Shown: piece after piece, positions 32,067-44,836 of the stretch
Layout of the letters: each line of letters opens with the position of its first letter
How positions within the stretch are numbered: the first letter of the stretch is position 1
NCBI GenBank assembly: GCA_021234155.1
Contig: JAJEKV010000014.1
Coordinates: 11,055,563-11,119,562, forward strand
From: Isoetes taiwanensis
Lineage: Eukaryota > Streptophyta > Lycopodiopsida > Isoetales > Isoetaceae
Reading direction: 5' to 3'
Length of the DNA stretch: 64,000 bases
The notes under the pieces: generated by a model
What the model was told of the DNA's origin: nothing
Database searches by the model: none
Seen by the model: only the letters and a program-made list of their open reading frames with translations
Program-made: the position numbers and the translations under genes

Positions 32067-34290
32067 GAAGTCAACGTGTTAGATGAGAACAAAAATTGGA
32101 TACTGCACCTCTTTGATCAGCCAGTAAGGTTCCAAAGCCAATCTTGATGCTATCAGGCTGAAGAAAGATTATCATGCCAAGGACTGCCTTCTTCATTGAT
32201 AAGGTTCGTGAGAAATATTGCATCGTTCTTCCACATTAGTGCATTTCAAGTTTTGAAACACAATTGTTTGTGGTCTATGCCTGATCTAACTTTTGTCTTC
32301 AGGAATAACCATGTAGACACATTTACTTCGTGTGCCATGTACGATTGCAAGCTAGTTTCAACACTCCATGCATTCGTCATCGAAAGACAAATCGAAAGCT
32401 TGAAGACCATATTAGGTGATAATAATTCATTGTGAGTAGTGACATTTTAGCATAACCATATATGTGCAACGGTCTGCTCTTAAAAGGTTGGCTTTACATG
32501 TCATTTGAAAGCAATTTCCAATGGGCTTTTTAAGCCAGCTTTAACTGGAATGTTTATCTATTTGAGAAACATGCATCTACATAAATTTAGTTGGCCTATT
32601 TTAGTCTTTGGTTATGGGAACAACTATGGATCTTTAAATTGGTTTACCATAGTAAGAATTGGAAATAGAACTCATGCATGCATATATATGCAAAATGTCT
32701 AACATGCAAATGTTAAATATCTCAAGTAATTTTCTACTTTCAAACTTTTAGGGAGAGAATTGGCCAATATAGGAGCCGCATTCGAGCTCCGAACTTGCAT
32801 GACATTATGGCATTCGAGCTCCGAACTTGCATGACATTATGGTTAAAGGCATTTTGTAATCGTTGATCGGCTTCATAAGGAATTGAAGTGTATAATATGT
32901 GTTAGAGAACTAAACAATTCAATTGCCAAATGGCCAAATGCATGCGACGTGGCATCATGTTTGCTAACTTTAAAGGTCTTTCAATTTCAAATCAAAAGAA
33001 GTTACACTAACAACCCACAGATGCATATGGGATTTTTCTTCGAGGTTGGCTTTTCAATACCAAACTGGCTTACCAAGGAAATATCGAGGGCCTCAACGTC
33101 CCCCTTGGTAACCTTGGTAAATAATATATGTATCAAGTTGTTCTGCAGGCATTTGTGCTTATTAATTATCTATACAGATATTTCAGACGTTTTAAATGTT
33201 AATTCTTTAGCCGTTGTCGCTTACACATGATTTTGCGGTTAGATAAAAGCTGAGGCAAAGCTGATGACTTTTCTAGTATTTCGAGGCAAGTTCTTACTGG
33301 AGTAGGACAGTAAATAATGTTATGCTCACACGAAGCAAAGTTGCAAGTTTTGTTAGCAATCGTCTTGGCAATAGCATTCTGTTAAAATTTTTTTATGAAA
33401 GTACATGCTAACATAAAGGTACAAACGGCGAAACGGCCAGTAGTCCCCCAATGCTCTCCTCATTTCTAACTGTAGCGTGGAGGAGTTTCATGAAGGCTGC
33501 AGATGGTAACCTGATTTTTAACTAGCTAGATTTGAGCCGCATCTAAATGCCCCGCCTCTTGGCTTTTACCTACTGCATAATACCTCTGCTTGGCTTTTCT
33601 TAACATAGCTTATGCCTAGCATCCTTTAGTATGTCATTTGCCTAATGTTTTCTTAGGTTTCATTTGCCTAGTCTCTGGCTAGCAATTGCTCATTATGTTT
33701 TGGTGCATTGAGGATGTTAGTAACATTCTTCTTCACTTTTACCTCACTTTTACTTGTCATTCGAGTGCTCTTTCAATTGACACCACCTCACTCCTAAATT
33801 GCCCATTGGAGTTATCAACTCTTGTGGTTAACCGAGGTGCACCTTCTGAGCCGTCCAGATTTGAGATCCGACGGCCGAGGCGGAGCCACGTAAATCCACT
33901 CTAAGCAATAGTGTGGTGTCGCCGTCTTGACCGTTCTTTAGGATCGACGGCCCAGATGAAGCCACGTCAATCGAGGCCAGCAGCCTCCTTAATTGGGGCT
34001 TTTGATCTGGACCGTTGAATGTGCTGGATCAATGGCCTAGATTCTCATAAATGTTAAATGTTAATAAATATATCCTTCATGATAACATCTAGAAGATAAG
34101 ACAAATCAAGATGAATTCATGTAGGGAGAGTTTACAGTATGTCCGATCGGCATTCTAGCTAGGAGTTTGACTAGAGGTTTGCAAAAAATGGAACCAACAT
34201 GTTTGCTTAGAGTTTGACCAAGTGTTTGCTGCGAGCAGAACTTCGGGTTTGGCTTCTTTGTTGTAGCTTTATACCGACTTCATACACCCC
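32067..34290 (+). other. A2 3' part, no gene recognised
   Basis: A repeated 30-bp piece (GCATTCGAGCTCCGAACTTG twice at about 32,780-32,830) and the internal leader-like module at 33.83-34.02 kb. Short frames only. Confidence 0.5.
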
Positions 34291-34325
34291 CTCATAGTAC
34301 AAAAACTTGTATATATATATTTATT

Positions 34326-36215
34326 ATATATATAAAACTATTCTATGTGTGCCAGGAAAGGATGTACCCATGCTATATAGAGATTAATGCCGACCGTCCG
34401 ATTGGAGATGGAGGGCCATGATGCCGCCACCTCGTGGGAGAGGTCATGCATGGGCATATAAATATGATGGGGGGCATGCATAGGGGCATGCACCATGTCT
34501 TTAAGCCGTCGGATCAAAAGGGGAGGAGAAATCATGGCCCTTAATTTTTATAAGGAAAGTGCAAGGAAGCTTCCTGAAAAGTGGATTTGGTGCAACCAAT
34601 CTTAACCGTTAGATCAAAAGAGGGGAGGATAAATCCTAGCCATTCATTTTTATAATAAATTAGAATTTTTTATATTAAAGGAGGTGAGGTGGCACCCTTT
34701 ATTTAATGAAAAGATAATGAGGTGGCAATTCATTAATTATGAAGCTTTCTTGAAGCTTTTTTTTTCCGCCTTCAAACGACTTTATCTTAAGGTGGAGGTC
34801 TCTTTGATCAAAGTGGGACCCACGCCTTTAGATTCCTCTCATCAAATGCTTTCCAATGAGTAGTGGTTTGCCATCATTCCGTGCAATGTTGGATAATCTA
34901 GGGGAATATTCATAGAATTTAAGGGAATTTGAGAGATATTGGGATAATCTTTGAAAATCAAGGGAATCTCTAGAGAATCTTAAGGAATCTATGGGAATCT
35001 CAAAAGAATCTAGGGGAATCTAAGAAAACCTTCAAAAAAGGTTTAAGAATCGAGGGAAATTTCGATGGAATCTTAGAGATCTAATAGGATCTTCATAGAA
35101 CTTAAGGGAATCTATAAGAATCTACATAGAATCTTGGGGAATCTAAACAAATCTTCAAATAATCTTTGAAAATCTAGGGGAATCTTTATAGAACCTTAAG
35201 AATCTAGGGGGATCTTTGTGGAATCTTAGGGAATCGCAGGAGATTCCAAGGGATCTAGGGGAATCTTTGACAGTAGGTGCGTTCTACAGGGGAATCTTCA
35301 TAGAATCTAAGGGAATCTAGAAGAATCTACATGGAATCTTGGAGAATCTAGAGGAATCTTAGGATAATATTTGGGAATATAAGGGAATCTCAAGAGAATA
35401 TTTAAGAATCTAAAGGAATCTAGAGGAATCTTGGGATAACCTTTGGAATCAAGGAAATGTCAAGAGAATCCTAACGAATCTATGGGAAGCAAATGAATAT
35501 AGAGGAATCTAAGAGAATCTTCAATAAATGTTTGAGAATCGGGGGGAATCTTTATGGAATCTTAGAGAATCTAGTGGAATCTTGATAGAATCTAAGGGAA
35601 TCTAGGAGAATCTACATAGAATCTTAGGGAATCTAAAGGAATCTTTAGATAATCTTTGAAAATCTAGGGGAATCTTTGTAGAACCTTAAGAATCTAGGGG
35701 ATGTTTATGGAATTTTAGGGAATTTAGGGGGAATCCAAGAGGATCTAGGGGAATCTTTGACACTAGGTGTGTTCTACAAGGGGATCTTCATAGAACCTAA
35801 GGAAATCTTGAAGAATCTACATGGAATCTTGAGGAATCTTAGGATAATCTTTGGGAATCTAGGGGAATCTCAAGAGAATCTTTAAGAATCTAAAGGAATC
35901 TAAGGGAATCTTCATAAAATCTTTGAGTATCTAGAGAATCTTGATGGAATCTTGGCAAATCTCTATAGAATCTTCATCGCATGACTTTAAAATTGACTTC
36001 TACTCGAATTTATACAATTCCTCGAGGAAAAATCCGCGGATTCTGGGGAATATAAGCGAACATTGATGGAATCTCATAATATCTAGGGAAATTTTTCTAG
36101 AGTCGTTGGAGAATCTTGGAGAATCTTTATAGGATCTTCGTTGGATGACACTGCATTTGGCTTCTAGTCGAATTTGTACAAGCCCTCATAGTACAATAAC
36201 TTGTATATATATATA
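34326..36215 (+). mobile_element. Element B, forward, between the two large copies
   Basis: After a TA tract come an RY-rich region (34,440-34,500), GAGGTGGCA words, a long GAATCT minisatellite, and the terminal CCCTCATAGTACAA followed by TA repeats at about 36,205-36,222. It is the forward counterpart of 25.14-26.93 kb. It lies at the right border of duplication copy 1. Confidence 0.65.
34890..36140 (+). repeat. Long GAATCT minisatellite (about 1.25 kb)
   Basis: More than 80 degenerate units, mostly 10-11 bp apart. A larger block of about 480 bp is itself repeated: the word GACA(G/C)TAGGTG(C/T)GTTCTAC appears at about 35,268 and 35,759 in the same setting. Confidence 0.85.
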
Positions 36216-37700
36216 TATATATTTTATATGCTCCACCTATACAACATGTCTAGTTTCTGATTCTGCAGTGCTACACGATCTTGCACTTTTCGTGCATGCT
36301 TATAAGAAAATTAACAATCACAAGGTTCAATTGAAGCTGGCATAGATGCATTTTCCTTCTGCTAGCAATTTAGACCCATCAATTGCATTGAAGATTGTAA
36401 CGAAGGCTTCTATACAACTTTGATCATCAGCTTACACAATTTTAGAGCCTCTTTAATGTACTCATTCTTGATATTTGCAGCAATAAGTACCATGAAAACT
36501 ATAGTTGCATGTAAAACATTGTTGATACATAATTGATGCTGAATTATGTTGTGTTTTCAGATTTGAAGCCTGCTTAGATTCCAAAGAGGAATTATGGAAT
36601 GAGGAAGCCTGTGCTGCTGTCTCTGCTCCTTCTCTGGGTTTTTTTTTCCTGATTTTTAGTTGTGAGATCCTGTTCTACACTGCGCCTATCAGGCCGGATT
36701 CCAGAGGCGCCCATCAGGCCGGATTCTAGAGAACCCTGTGGAGCAGAAGTGTGAAGAATATTTGCTCCCAAGTGGCCGCTTACAAGGTCTTACAGGTGGA
36801 TTGGATCGAATTTTAGTGATTCTAGGGTCTGAAAACTTATAAGCTCCAGAGAACTTATGATTCTTGAACCCAACCGTATTGTCACAGTACGGTCTGTGAA
36901 TATATGACTATTCAAAATTCATTGTTCCTGTTCAGTATTAGTTCTAAGATTTCTAAACCTACGGTTTGGATTAGTGGTCCTAGACACATTCATAAAATAA
37001 TTTAATGTTTTGTTCGATTTTGTTTGGTACGATTACGTGAACTCATGCATGTGCTTAGTTGAATCCACCATGGTCTGAATCGATTGTTTTCCTCTTCAAA
37101 GATCTTTTAATAGGCAAATGAAGACAAAGAATGCAATAACGAACTATTGATCTCATCTTGTGATTTAACAACAATACCGAATGGCAGATGCTCTATTAAA
37201 GAAGGAACAAAGCACGCATTAACAAACTCTTCATAGCGTTTTTGGTTCAATCGAACATGTAGACAGCAAATTCGGTAGCTTGTGATAGCTTTTGGTTCGT
37301 GACTATAATCATGATCATGTCTGCCTCCCATATGCAACCATTAGAATGGCTATTAGCTTTATGCATATTTGTAATGCCCCAACTATTAAACACCCCAACA
37401 GTATTAGAATGTTAAGCTATATGATATTTGCAACCATGCAACATGACTACCCCAACAGTATTAGAATGTTAAGCTATATGATATTTGCAACCATGCAACA
37501 TGACTTCAACACTTTATATTGGTTTTATTGTTGTTTTGAAAAATTAAAGAGCGGCCTTTGTTTAGATCAGCATTTTGAAGAGTTAAATTAACTGTTGATG
37601 GTTAAACAAAAAAACATTGGTCGAAAGGAATATGATATTCTTTAGATTGTACGTTGCTTAGTTAACGAAGATTTCGAAAGGAATACGATTCTTTAGATTG
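36216..37700 (+). other. Spacer between the large copies, with an exon-like piece and a shared module
   Basis: An exon-like frame follows TTCTGCAG at about 36,270 (VLHDLALFVHAYKKINNHKV) and stops at 36,345. At 36,792-36,822 a 31-base block is identical to part of the ~615-bp tandem units. A 57-bp direct duplication lies at 37,393-37,506. No complete gene. Confidence 0.45.
37393..37506 (+). repeat. 57-bp tandem duplication
   Basis: The unit starting CCCCAACAGTATTAGAATG occurs twice in a row at 37,393 and 37,450, with no visible differences. Confidence 0.9.
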
Positions 37701-39017
37701 TTCCTGCCTTTCCAAATCCTCCACATAAGAATATACAACCTCCAATCATTGGGATAATTTGGCATAAAGAATTCCGACGAATCAAGGGAATTAAGAACAT
37801 ATCCAAACAGAGTGGAGGCGAGCTCGAGAACCCATTCTGACCAGGTACAGGACCGGAAGAGGTGCTCCTCGTCTTCCCTGTGATTAAGACACCTAGGGCA
37901 AACATCTGAATCCGTCATATGGAGCCTGTGCCTTTTGTGATTGGTCGCCAAAGCCTTATGCCATAGCTGCCACATAAAGGATTTCACTTTGGGGGGGATG
38001 GGGCTGGACCACAAAAATTTCAGGTTTCTAATGCATCTCTCTTCCCCAATCTGCCATTTGCTGTGCAGAGATATCTTCTGGTTCCTCATCAGATATTTAT
38101 AAGCAGATTTAACTGTGAAATATGCAGAACCGTTATGGTTCCAATTGAGATTCTCTTCTGACCAGCTTCCCCAGGTCAGCACTATGCATATATTATTGTA
38201 CAACGTCTCTGTGTTTTCATCTTCATCAGCCAGCACCGAATTCCTGAAAGGAATAATCCCATGGTCATCAAACAAATCTCTGATATGATGTAGCCCCTTA
38301 CTCCTCCAAAGCTTAGCATGTTCCGGAAAGTGGCAAGCTAAACAAAGGGATGGATCATTAGTAAGGAGAGCAGGATTCCAGAAAATCGATTGGTCCATGG
38401 ATAGCCCCTCCTTCCAGGTGAACATTCCTTTAACCATATTCCAGGCTCTAATCCATTTCTTGATTAGACCTGGGATAGAGTTAGGAACCGAGAAGGGGAA
38501 ATACATAGAGTGGGTGGGGCAGATTTAGATTAAGCTTCCTCCATCCATAAGAGAGACATTTGCCCAAATAATGTCTGATCATTATAGAGACTGGATGGTT
38601 GATTCCATTATAAGCTGCCTTATAGAAGTATTTGGCTGCTAGTGCCACCCCTTGTTTCTCAATATTGATGACCCCCAGCCCCCCTATGCCCTTACTTTTG
38701 CAGCACTCCTCCATAGCTACCGGGATCCAACATCTCTTGTTCTGACCACAAGAAATAAATCTGCCTATTATACTTTGGAGCTTGGACGAAACTTTCTTAG
38801 GGCTAAGATAACAGAGGACTGATAAACATGAGATGAGGAAATAACAAAATTAGCTATAATAGCCCTGCCCTGCTTGAATATATATTTAGAGTTTAAGCTG
38901 TCCACCTTTTTCTGGAATTTTTCTATAATATCTGACCAAATATCAGAGGGGCTCCCTTTAAGAACTAAGGGGATTCCTAAAATTTTAGAAGAACTGGTGG
39001 GGAGAATATATTTACAG
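37700..39017 (-). pseudogene. LINE (L1-type) ORF2 C-terminal fragment, copy 2
   Basis: A cleaner version of the copy-1 fragment. The frame runs from ILPTSSSKILGIPLVLKGS and KVDSLNSKYIFKQGRAII through the connection region into zf-RVT (PPKVKSFMWQLWHKALATN, CPRCLN, WRIWKGRNN) without the copy-1 frameshift. It stops abruptly at 37,700, the duplication border, and lacks the last ~40 residues seen in copy 1. The other end is cut at the head-to-head junction. Confidence 0.85.
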
Positions 39018-39830
39018 CCCATGAGAGCAGTTGTTAGGCTGTACGAGGCATGCTCAGGCCGTATCATATCGTCAGGACAGCCAATAATCAGTAGTATTGG
39101 AGTGCGTCAAGGTTGCCCTCTCTCCCCCACACTCTTTGGCCTGTACATTGACCAGTTGGAAGATTGGCTCTCTGAGCATGGAGGTGCGGGCGCCCATCTC
39201 ATGCATCACACAATCCGGCAACTCATATATGCTGACGATATCAACCTCCAGGCCTATACTCCAGAGGACATGCAACGTCACCTGGATGCTCTCGACACTT
39301 TTTGCCGATTCACCGGCATGCGAGTTAACTTGGCCAAAACTAGGGTGCTGCTAGTCTCATCATCCCGTCAACCAAGGATTCCCTCATTCACTTACCAGGG
39401 ACAGGATGTAGAGGTGGCTCCGACCTACAAGTACTTGGGGATCGTACCACCCGTTGGGATGCTGCCATCAGGTTGCGGGTCACGGCAGGTTGGAAAGCAG
39501 TCTATGCCATGCCGAATAACAACCACAAGGCAGAGTTGTATGCCTGGGGCCACCAATCACACTTATTTCGGGCATTGGTCGAGCCGGGGGGTCATGATGA
39601 GGTATACATGATCATGCGTGATGATGGGGTCGTTGGGACGTTTCCTAGCTTAAACTCCCAGGGGCATGAGGCATTGTGGGGGATCTTGTACAAGCTAGCA
39701 CCCGATCATGGGCGATTACAAGATCATCTTAAATGGTCCTTAAGCTCAAATCCTAAGGGCCATGATCGAGTGCAAGGTAGTAGGGATGAAGGAGAGCATG
39801 GAAGAGGGTGCACATTATGAGAAGACAAGA
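39018..39830 (+). pseudogene. Second non-LTR RT fragment, copy 2
   Basis: Encodes VVRLYEACSGRII, GVRQGCPLSPTLFGLYIDQL, RQLIYADDINLQAYTPE (catalytic YADD), RVNLAKTRVLLV and YKYLGI, then after a frameshift near 39,470 AVYAMPNNNHKAEL and SHLFRALVEPGGHDEVYM. This is the palm and thumb region of an L1-like RT. The endonuclease and N-terminal RT blocks are absent. The frame is continuous over the palm, unlike copy 1. Confidence 0.85.
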
Positions 39831-40051
39831 GTCATAGATTTTAGATTTAACTATGAACTCCTAAAACTGTTGTGATAATGTTATGCTTATCTCTAATATA
39901 TAATTGTAATATGGAGGATAAGGGGGCAGCTTAAAGGTATGTGCTATTGTTATAGAAAGTTAATATTTTTGGTTAGTGTTGCACACATGTAAGCTTCTAA
40001 AATACAAAGGGGAGGTTAAACCTTTAAGAAGTTGACACCTACACAGCTCCA

Positions 40052-40145
40052 GAAGTTTCTGGAAAGCTCGGGTTTGAAGCTTCTTGAAGATTCCGGGAGG
40101 TCTTAGGCCGGCTGTTCCAGAAGCTTCCGAATTGTCATATAAAAG
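40052..40145 (+). promoter_or_regulatory. Heat-shock-element cluster with TATA box, copy 2
   Basis: Base-for-base the same three GAA/TTC runs and TATAAAAG (40,138-40,145) as in copy 1, although surrounding sequence differs at several sites. It lies downstream of the RT fragment and upstream of the possible exon at 40,287. Confidence 0.75.
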
Positions 40146-40286
40146 AGTGAGAGGCCAACAATTCGAAGTGATTCGTGGAGGGAGACGTCTGATCCTTCCA
40201 TTCGAAGGCGCCACGGGCCAGGAATCCATGGTTCAGTAAGCACGGTTTACCCTGTTGTTTTTCTTTTCTGTATTATTAAATCCCAG

Positions 40287-40500
40287 ATGAGCTCCAATTG
40301 CTCAAAAAAGGCCTACATGACAGATTATCTCGCAAGTAATCAAGGAAAACCCGAGTTAAACAAATTCCTTTACGAATTTGTAGGTAGATTATCGTGCGAC
40401 CATACCCTAGATAACCTCCTGCAGCGTTCCTTCTAGCTCACAAGTTCTAAACAACCTTCAAAAAAAGAGTAATCTACCCGCACAAAAACACATTGCACAG
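40287..40500 (+). pseudogene. Possible first exon after the heat-shock-type promoter, copy 2
   Basis: Same start (MSSNCSKKAYMTDYLASNQG) as copy 1, but the frame stops near 40,436 because of small differences around CTGCAG. The donor region also differs from copy 1. Given the error pattern, either version could be right. Confidence 0.3.
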
Positions 40501-41175
40501 TGCAATTTTTGTGTTTTTATTGGCAGAGAAAGAATCGTAAGAATTAAACAATATCTTCCTGTTCTGTCTCTATCTTCCAATTTTTCTGTTAGTTGCTTGA
40601 AGTTTTGCAAATTCTCTAAACAAAAGAGGTATTCCTGATGCATGAGTTGTCGTCTCCGTGACCTTCAAACTCTCTGTTGGTACCTGCTCTGGATTCTGAG
40701 CGACCTTTTCATCTACTGTACTTTTACCAGTGCTTTTTGTTAGTGTCTCTTTCTATTTTGCTGCATCCTTAAAGGACGTGCGTTTGCTACTTAAAGGTAT
40801 GATGCTCCGATGGCCTTTCCGAGCATAAAGCATATATGGTCATACTTGAAAATTCGTGGTTGGACGTGTATGGTCATATTTGAAAATTCGTGGTCGGACT
40901 CTCTTTGCAACAGAGAGCTCTTTCTTGTGATGGTTTTAAAACAAGAAATAGGCTTTTAAAGCGGCAGAGTTTTTAAGAATGCTCTGGATTAAGGTTTTTA
41001 AGCATGCTCTGGATTAGAACCAAAGGTTCTGGAAGCTTCTCCTTTTTGCAACAACGACTTGCTCTGGCCTGCGAACTTTATGGCTGTTAGACAATCGTAG
41101 CATTGTTATTACTTGACGCCTTGCCGTTGTTGCTCCACAAATTCGTTTTTCTTCCTCTGTTTCTAAGCATTTATA

Positions 41176-42407
41176 CCTGCATGCAAAAGAGAAGTTTCTC
41201 TTCGATAACTCGTCACTATGCCTTCAGGTTCCTTTTTCCATCAGCTGACTAATTTTGGATTACAGGTGGATTGGATCGAATTTTAGTGATTCCAAAATTA
41301 GTGAATTTTATAGGTGAGGCGCATTGTTGTGTTAAGGACGAGGTGACAAAGTGCTGTTTAAATTTGTTTCTATGCAGGTTCATGGCCGGCTAGATAAGCA
41401 CACGAAAATGCATTGGTACTTGCCTGATTGAAGTGGAAATTTTTCCCAGAGGTATATGGGTTTCAGTTTGGATATTATAGGTTAAAATCCACTGCATTTA
41501 TGCTTTCCTGACGCGGTGAATACTAAATTAATGCGTGTAGGTCTTAACAAGTTTAGATGTCGGAGCAAGGTTTGATTCCGATTTAAAAGAGTTGACGTAT
41601 GACATTCAAGGGAAGAAGACACTACCTATTACTGATAATGGCTTGCGTTGTGTAGACATTAAGGGAGGTTTCAATTTTAATCCTCGATTGAAAGTGGTAA
41701 AGTTTTTACTTCTATCCCTATTATAACATTTGGCGCATATTTCAAAGGTTTTACTAAGTTCACAATCTATTTTGTCATGGATATATCTACCTGCATGCAA
41801 AAGAGAAGTTTCTCTTCGATAACTCGTCACTATGCCTTCAGGTTCCTTTTTCCATCAGCTGACTAATTTTGGATTACAGGTGGATTGGATCGAATTTTAG
41901 TGATTCCAAAATTAGTGAATTTTAGTGACGAGGTGAGGCGCATTGTTGTGTTAAGGACGAGGTGACAAAGTGTTGTTTAAATTTGTTTCTATGCAGGTTC
42001 ATGGCCAGCTAGATAAGCACACAGGAACAGCCATTGGTACTGCCCAGTTGAAGTGGAAATTTTTCCCAGAGGTATATGGGTTTCAGTTTGGATATTATAG
42101 GTTAAAATCCACTGCATTTATGCTTTCCTGACGCGGTGAATACTAAATTAATGCGTGTAGGTCTTAACAAGTTTAGATGTCGGAGCAAGGTTTGATTCCG
42201 ATTTAAAAGAGTTGACGTATGACATTCAAGGGAAGAAGACACTACCTATTACTGATAATGGCTTGCGTTGTGTAGACATTAAGGGAGGTTTCAATTTTAA
42301 TCCTCGATTGAAAGTGGTAAAGTTTTTACTTCTATCCCTATTATAACATTTGGCGCATATTTCAAAGGTTTTACTAAGTTCACAATCTATTTTGTCATGG
42401 ATATATC
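41176..42407 (+). repeat. Two-unit tandem repeat of about 614 bp, copy 2
   Basis: Units start CCTGCATGCAAAAGAG at 41,176 and 41,790. Each has an exon-like piece after GATTACAG and before GTGAGG (GLDRILVIPKLVNFSDE, clearest in the second unit) and another after TTCTATGCAG (QLKWKFFPEVYGFQFGYYRL, second unit). The protein is not recognised. Confidence 0.85.
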
Positions 42408-44836
42408 TGTTATATATATACAATTATATAAGCTGCCCCCTTGTTTCCGACCCGAGGTGTTGCCGTCTGGACGGTCTAGATTGTGAGATCCGACGGCCGA
42501 GAGGAAGCCACGTCATCCTCCCCAAGCACCCCACTTAAATTGGGGCTTCTAATCTTAACCATTGGAATTAGGGCATTTCATCTGGGCCGTCCAAATTTTT
42601 CATGTGCAATGATTGCAAATTGATGAGTTGGTGGTAACATTTAATGGCCGAGAATTTAGCTGCGTATATTAATTGCAAATGTTTTAATGACCCATTAGTG
42701 ACGAGGTGGCATAGTGAAAAAAAAATGGAGCACTCTCTGTCTGGTCGGTTTGGCTCGCATCGGGCTCCGGGATGATCGAGGTCGCATGAGGCGAGCATGA
42801 GAAGCGGGTCGGTTTGGAGCTCAAGCTTCTTGACTGTTGGCGAGAATATTGGAGTGATTTTATTCTGTTGGCTATGGTTCAAGGCTATGGCGGAATGTCG
42901 ACCCTATTTTCTTCATATCCTCCTTCGCTTTGTGTGTGGTTCGCAGATATATAGTATATAGGGCAAATAGAATGGCTGGGATTTTGAGTTACCGGTTGAG
43001 TTCTTGGAGCTTTGAATTTGTAGAAGCCGGATGTTATTCCGGGCAAGGCCTCTTCTTCTTCGCCATGTGCCATCTCTTCTTCATGTGAGCTCCTCCGGCC
43101 ATCTCTTCTTGCGAGGCGGATTCTGGCATTTTTTCGACCCTTGCTTTGTATTTTTGTGATGTGGTGCTCTGGATACTGCAGACAGACGATATCCGAGCTC
43201 AAGGCTAGTTGAAGTTCCAACTTGGTGTTTTTTTTTCTGTGTTCTCACCGTGGTTCCTGAATCTTGGTCGCTTTTAGTGTTTGCTGTCTTCTAGCTGGGA
43301 TGTGCTTCATATTCTCGCTTCGCCTCGTGTTCCCGTGATTCCTTGTCGATTGTTCTGTCACTTTTCACGATTTCTTCCATAGTTCAGATAAGATCTGTCA
43401 AGCATTTAGTCTGCCTAATCGGTCCTTTTCATTGCATCATTTATCTTCCTCGCTCAAGATTTTGTTTCATTATATATTCAGATCTTTCTTGAACCCACTA
43501 GAAAGCCTTTTGTTTTTTAAGCGACCGTTGAATATTTTGAGGCAGGACAAAGCAATCAATATTTTTACTTTAACATGGCGCATTGGCATAAATTTGTTCT
43601 AATTTTGTTATGTGCAGGTCAACGTAAGAGTATCTTGGCCATTTTGTTTTCAACACTGATGGCCTTCTGTATCCAGACTATGGAATGGACTCTCATGCAT
43701 TTTACACGGCCAATGGAAATACAGGTGGCTAAGACTAGAAACGTTTGCTCTTCAAGATCTGGACTGATATAGATGCAAATGTTTATTGTTTCGATTAACA
43801 GCACATGAAGAATTTGTGACACGCGGATCGGACCAGATTTTGCGCTAAAGAGTAATGCATTGTATTGAGTTTGGTGTGATGTTTGAATTCGAGATTCTCG
43901 TGGTGAGGGCATAATGGCCTCCAGATGGCGGATCGGTTGGCTTTTATCCCAAGTTCAAATCCATTATTGCTTTTTTGTTCTTATGACCGCAGAGTTCAAA
44001 TATTGCAGCTTTAAACCTTGCATGATGCATCCTCGCTTGCCATGTTGATGATCCATTTCGCCCTTAGTTTTACGTTAATATTGCCTTTATAGGATCACTT
44101 TATATGTTGAATGGACGACCTTTCTATTTGTAGAGCCCTTCTTGAGGCCTTTGGAAAAATGCCAAAACTAGAGCATCCAGACTATGGAATGGACTCTCAT
44201 AGTACTATGATAGATGGCCTTGGGTAGCAAATCCTAATAGTGAAATCCTAATCTTCAAACTTGGAGCATGACCTAACAAAGGTGGAGGCAGTGTGCTGCA
44301 TTTGATAAAATAAGACATCATGATGAGCTTGTGCAATTGTAATTGGCCATATGCAGATTGGCAATAACAAGAGCCATTTAGCAATTGTACTGTGTTACGA
44401 TTGACAATAATAGTAGCTATTTAGAAATTGTACTTGCCATATATGTCAAAAGGGCCATTGTTGAGTCGATCGCTTTTTTATTGGTTTACAAAGATAAACA
44501 TGCACTTCTGGTATTGGCAACTTTGCAAGTTTTTTAGTCTTTGGTGCTGGTAAAGTTGGAGTTAAATATAAACTCTTGCTATTATCGCTTGGCTTATCAC
44601 TTTGAATTTTATATGTACTGTTATGCTGCAATAAGTTCTGTCTCATTCAAAATTTTGAGGTTCAATGATAGTGCTACACAAGTTGAAATGCTAGTAAAAA
44701 ATCGTATATTGAGGCCAAAGACTACTTCGCCTAGGTTAAGGTGTATGGCTCCCACAGTTATGATTCTTTCTTAAATTTGGTCATAATGTTGTGTTTTGCA
44801 AGCAGTCGTTTGTTAATAGTTTTATTTCGTTTGCAG

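Larger units (their letters stand above)
14499..34325 (+). repeat. Large direct duplication, copy 1 (about 19.8 kb)
   Basis: Aligns almost end to end with 37,700-57,528 at a near-constant offset (23,202 at the left end, 23,204 at the right). The left border lies inside the LINE fragment. The right border is a TA-rich tract at about 34,320. Gene order, introns, repeats and element boundaries are all shared. Confidence 0.9.
26926..34325 (+). mobile_element. Gene-capturing non-autonomous element A2, copy 1
   Basis: Begins with the shared A leader and carries a first exon with a good start context, fray-kinase exons and further exon-like pieces. It ends with CCCTCATAGTAC near 34,280-34,300 and a TA tract. 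A second, related leader-like module lies inside at 33,830-34,020 (GATCCGACGGCCGAGGCGG). No transposition protein is present. Confidence 0.6.

Noticed and set aside
32883-33230. 115-codon frame identical in both large copies (also 56,081-56,428)
   Set aside because: Identity only reflects the recent duplication. No family match or start context was found, so conservation is not evidence of function here.
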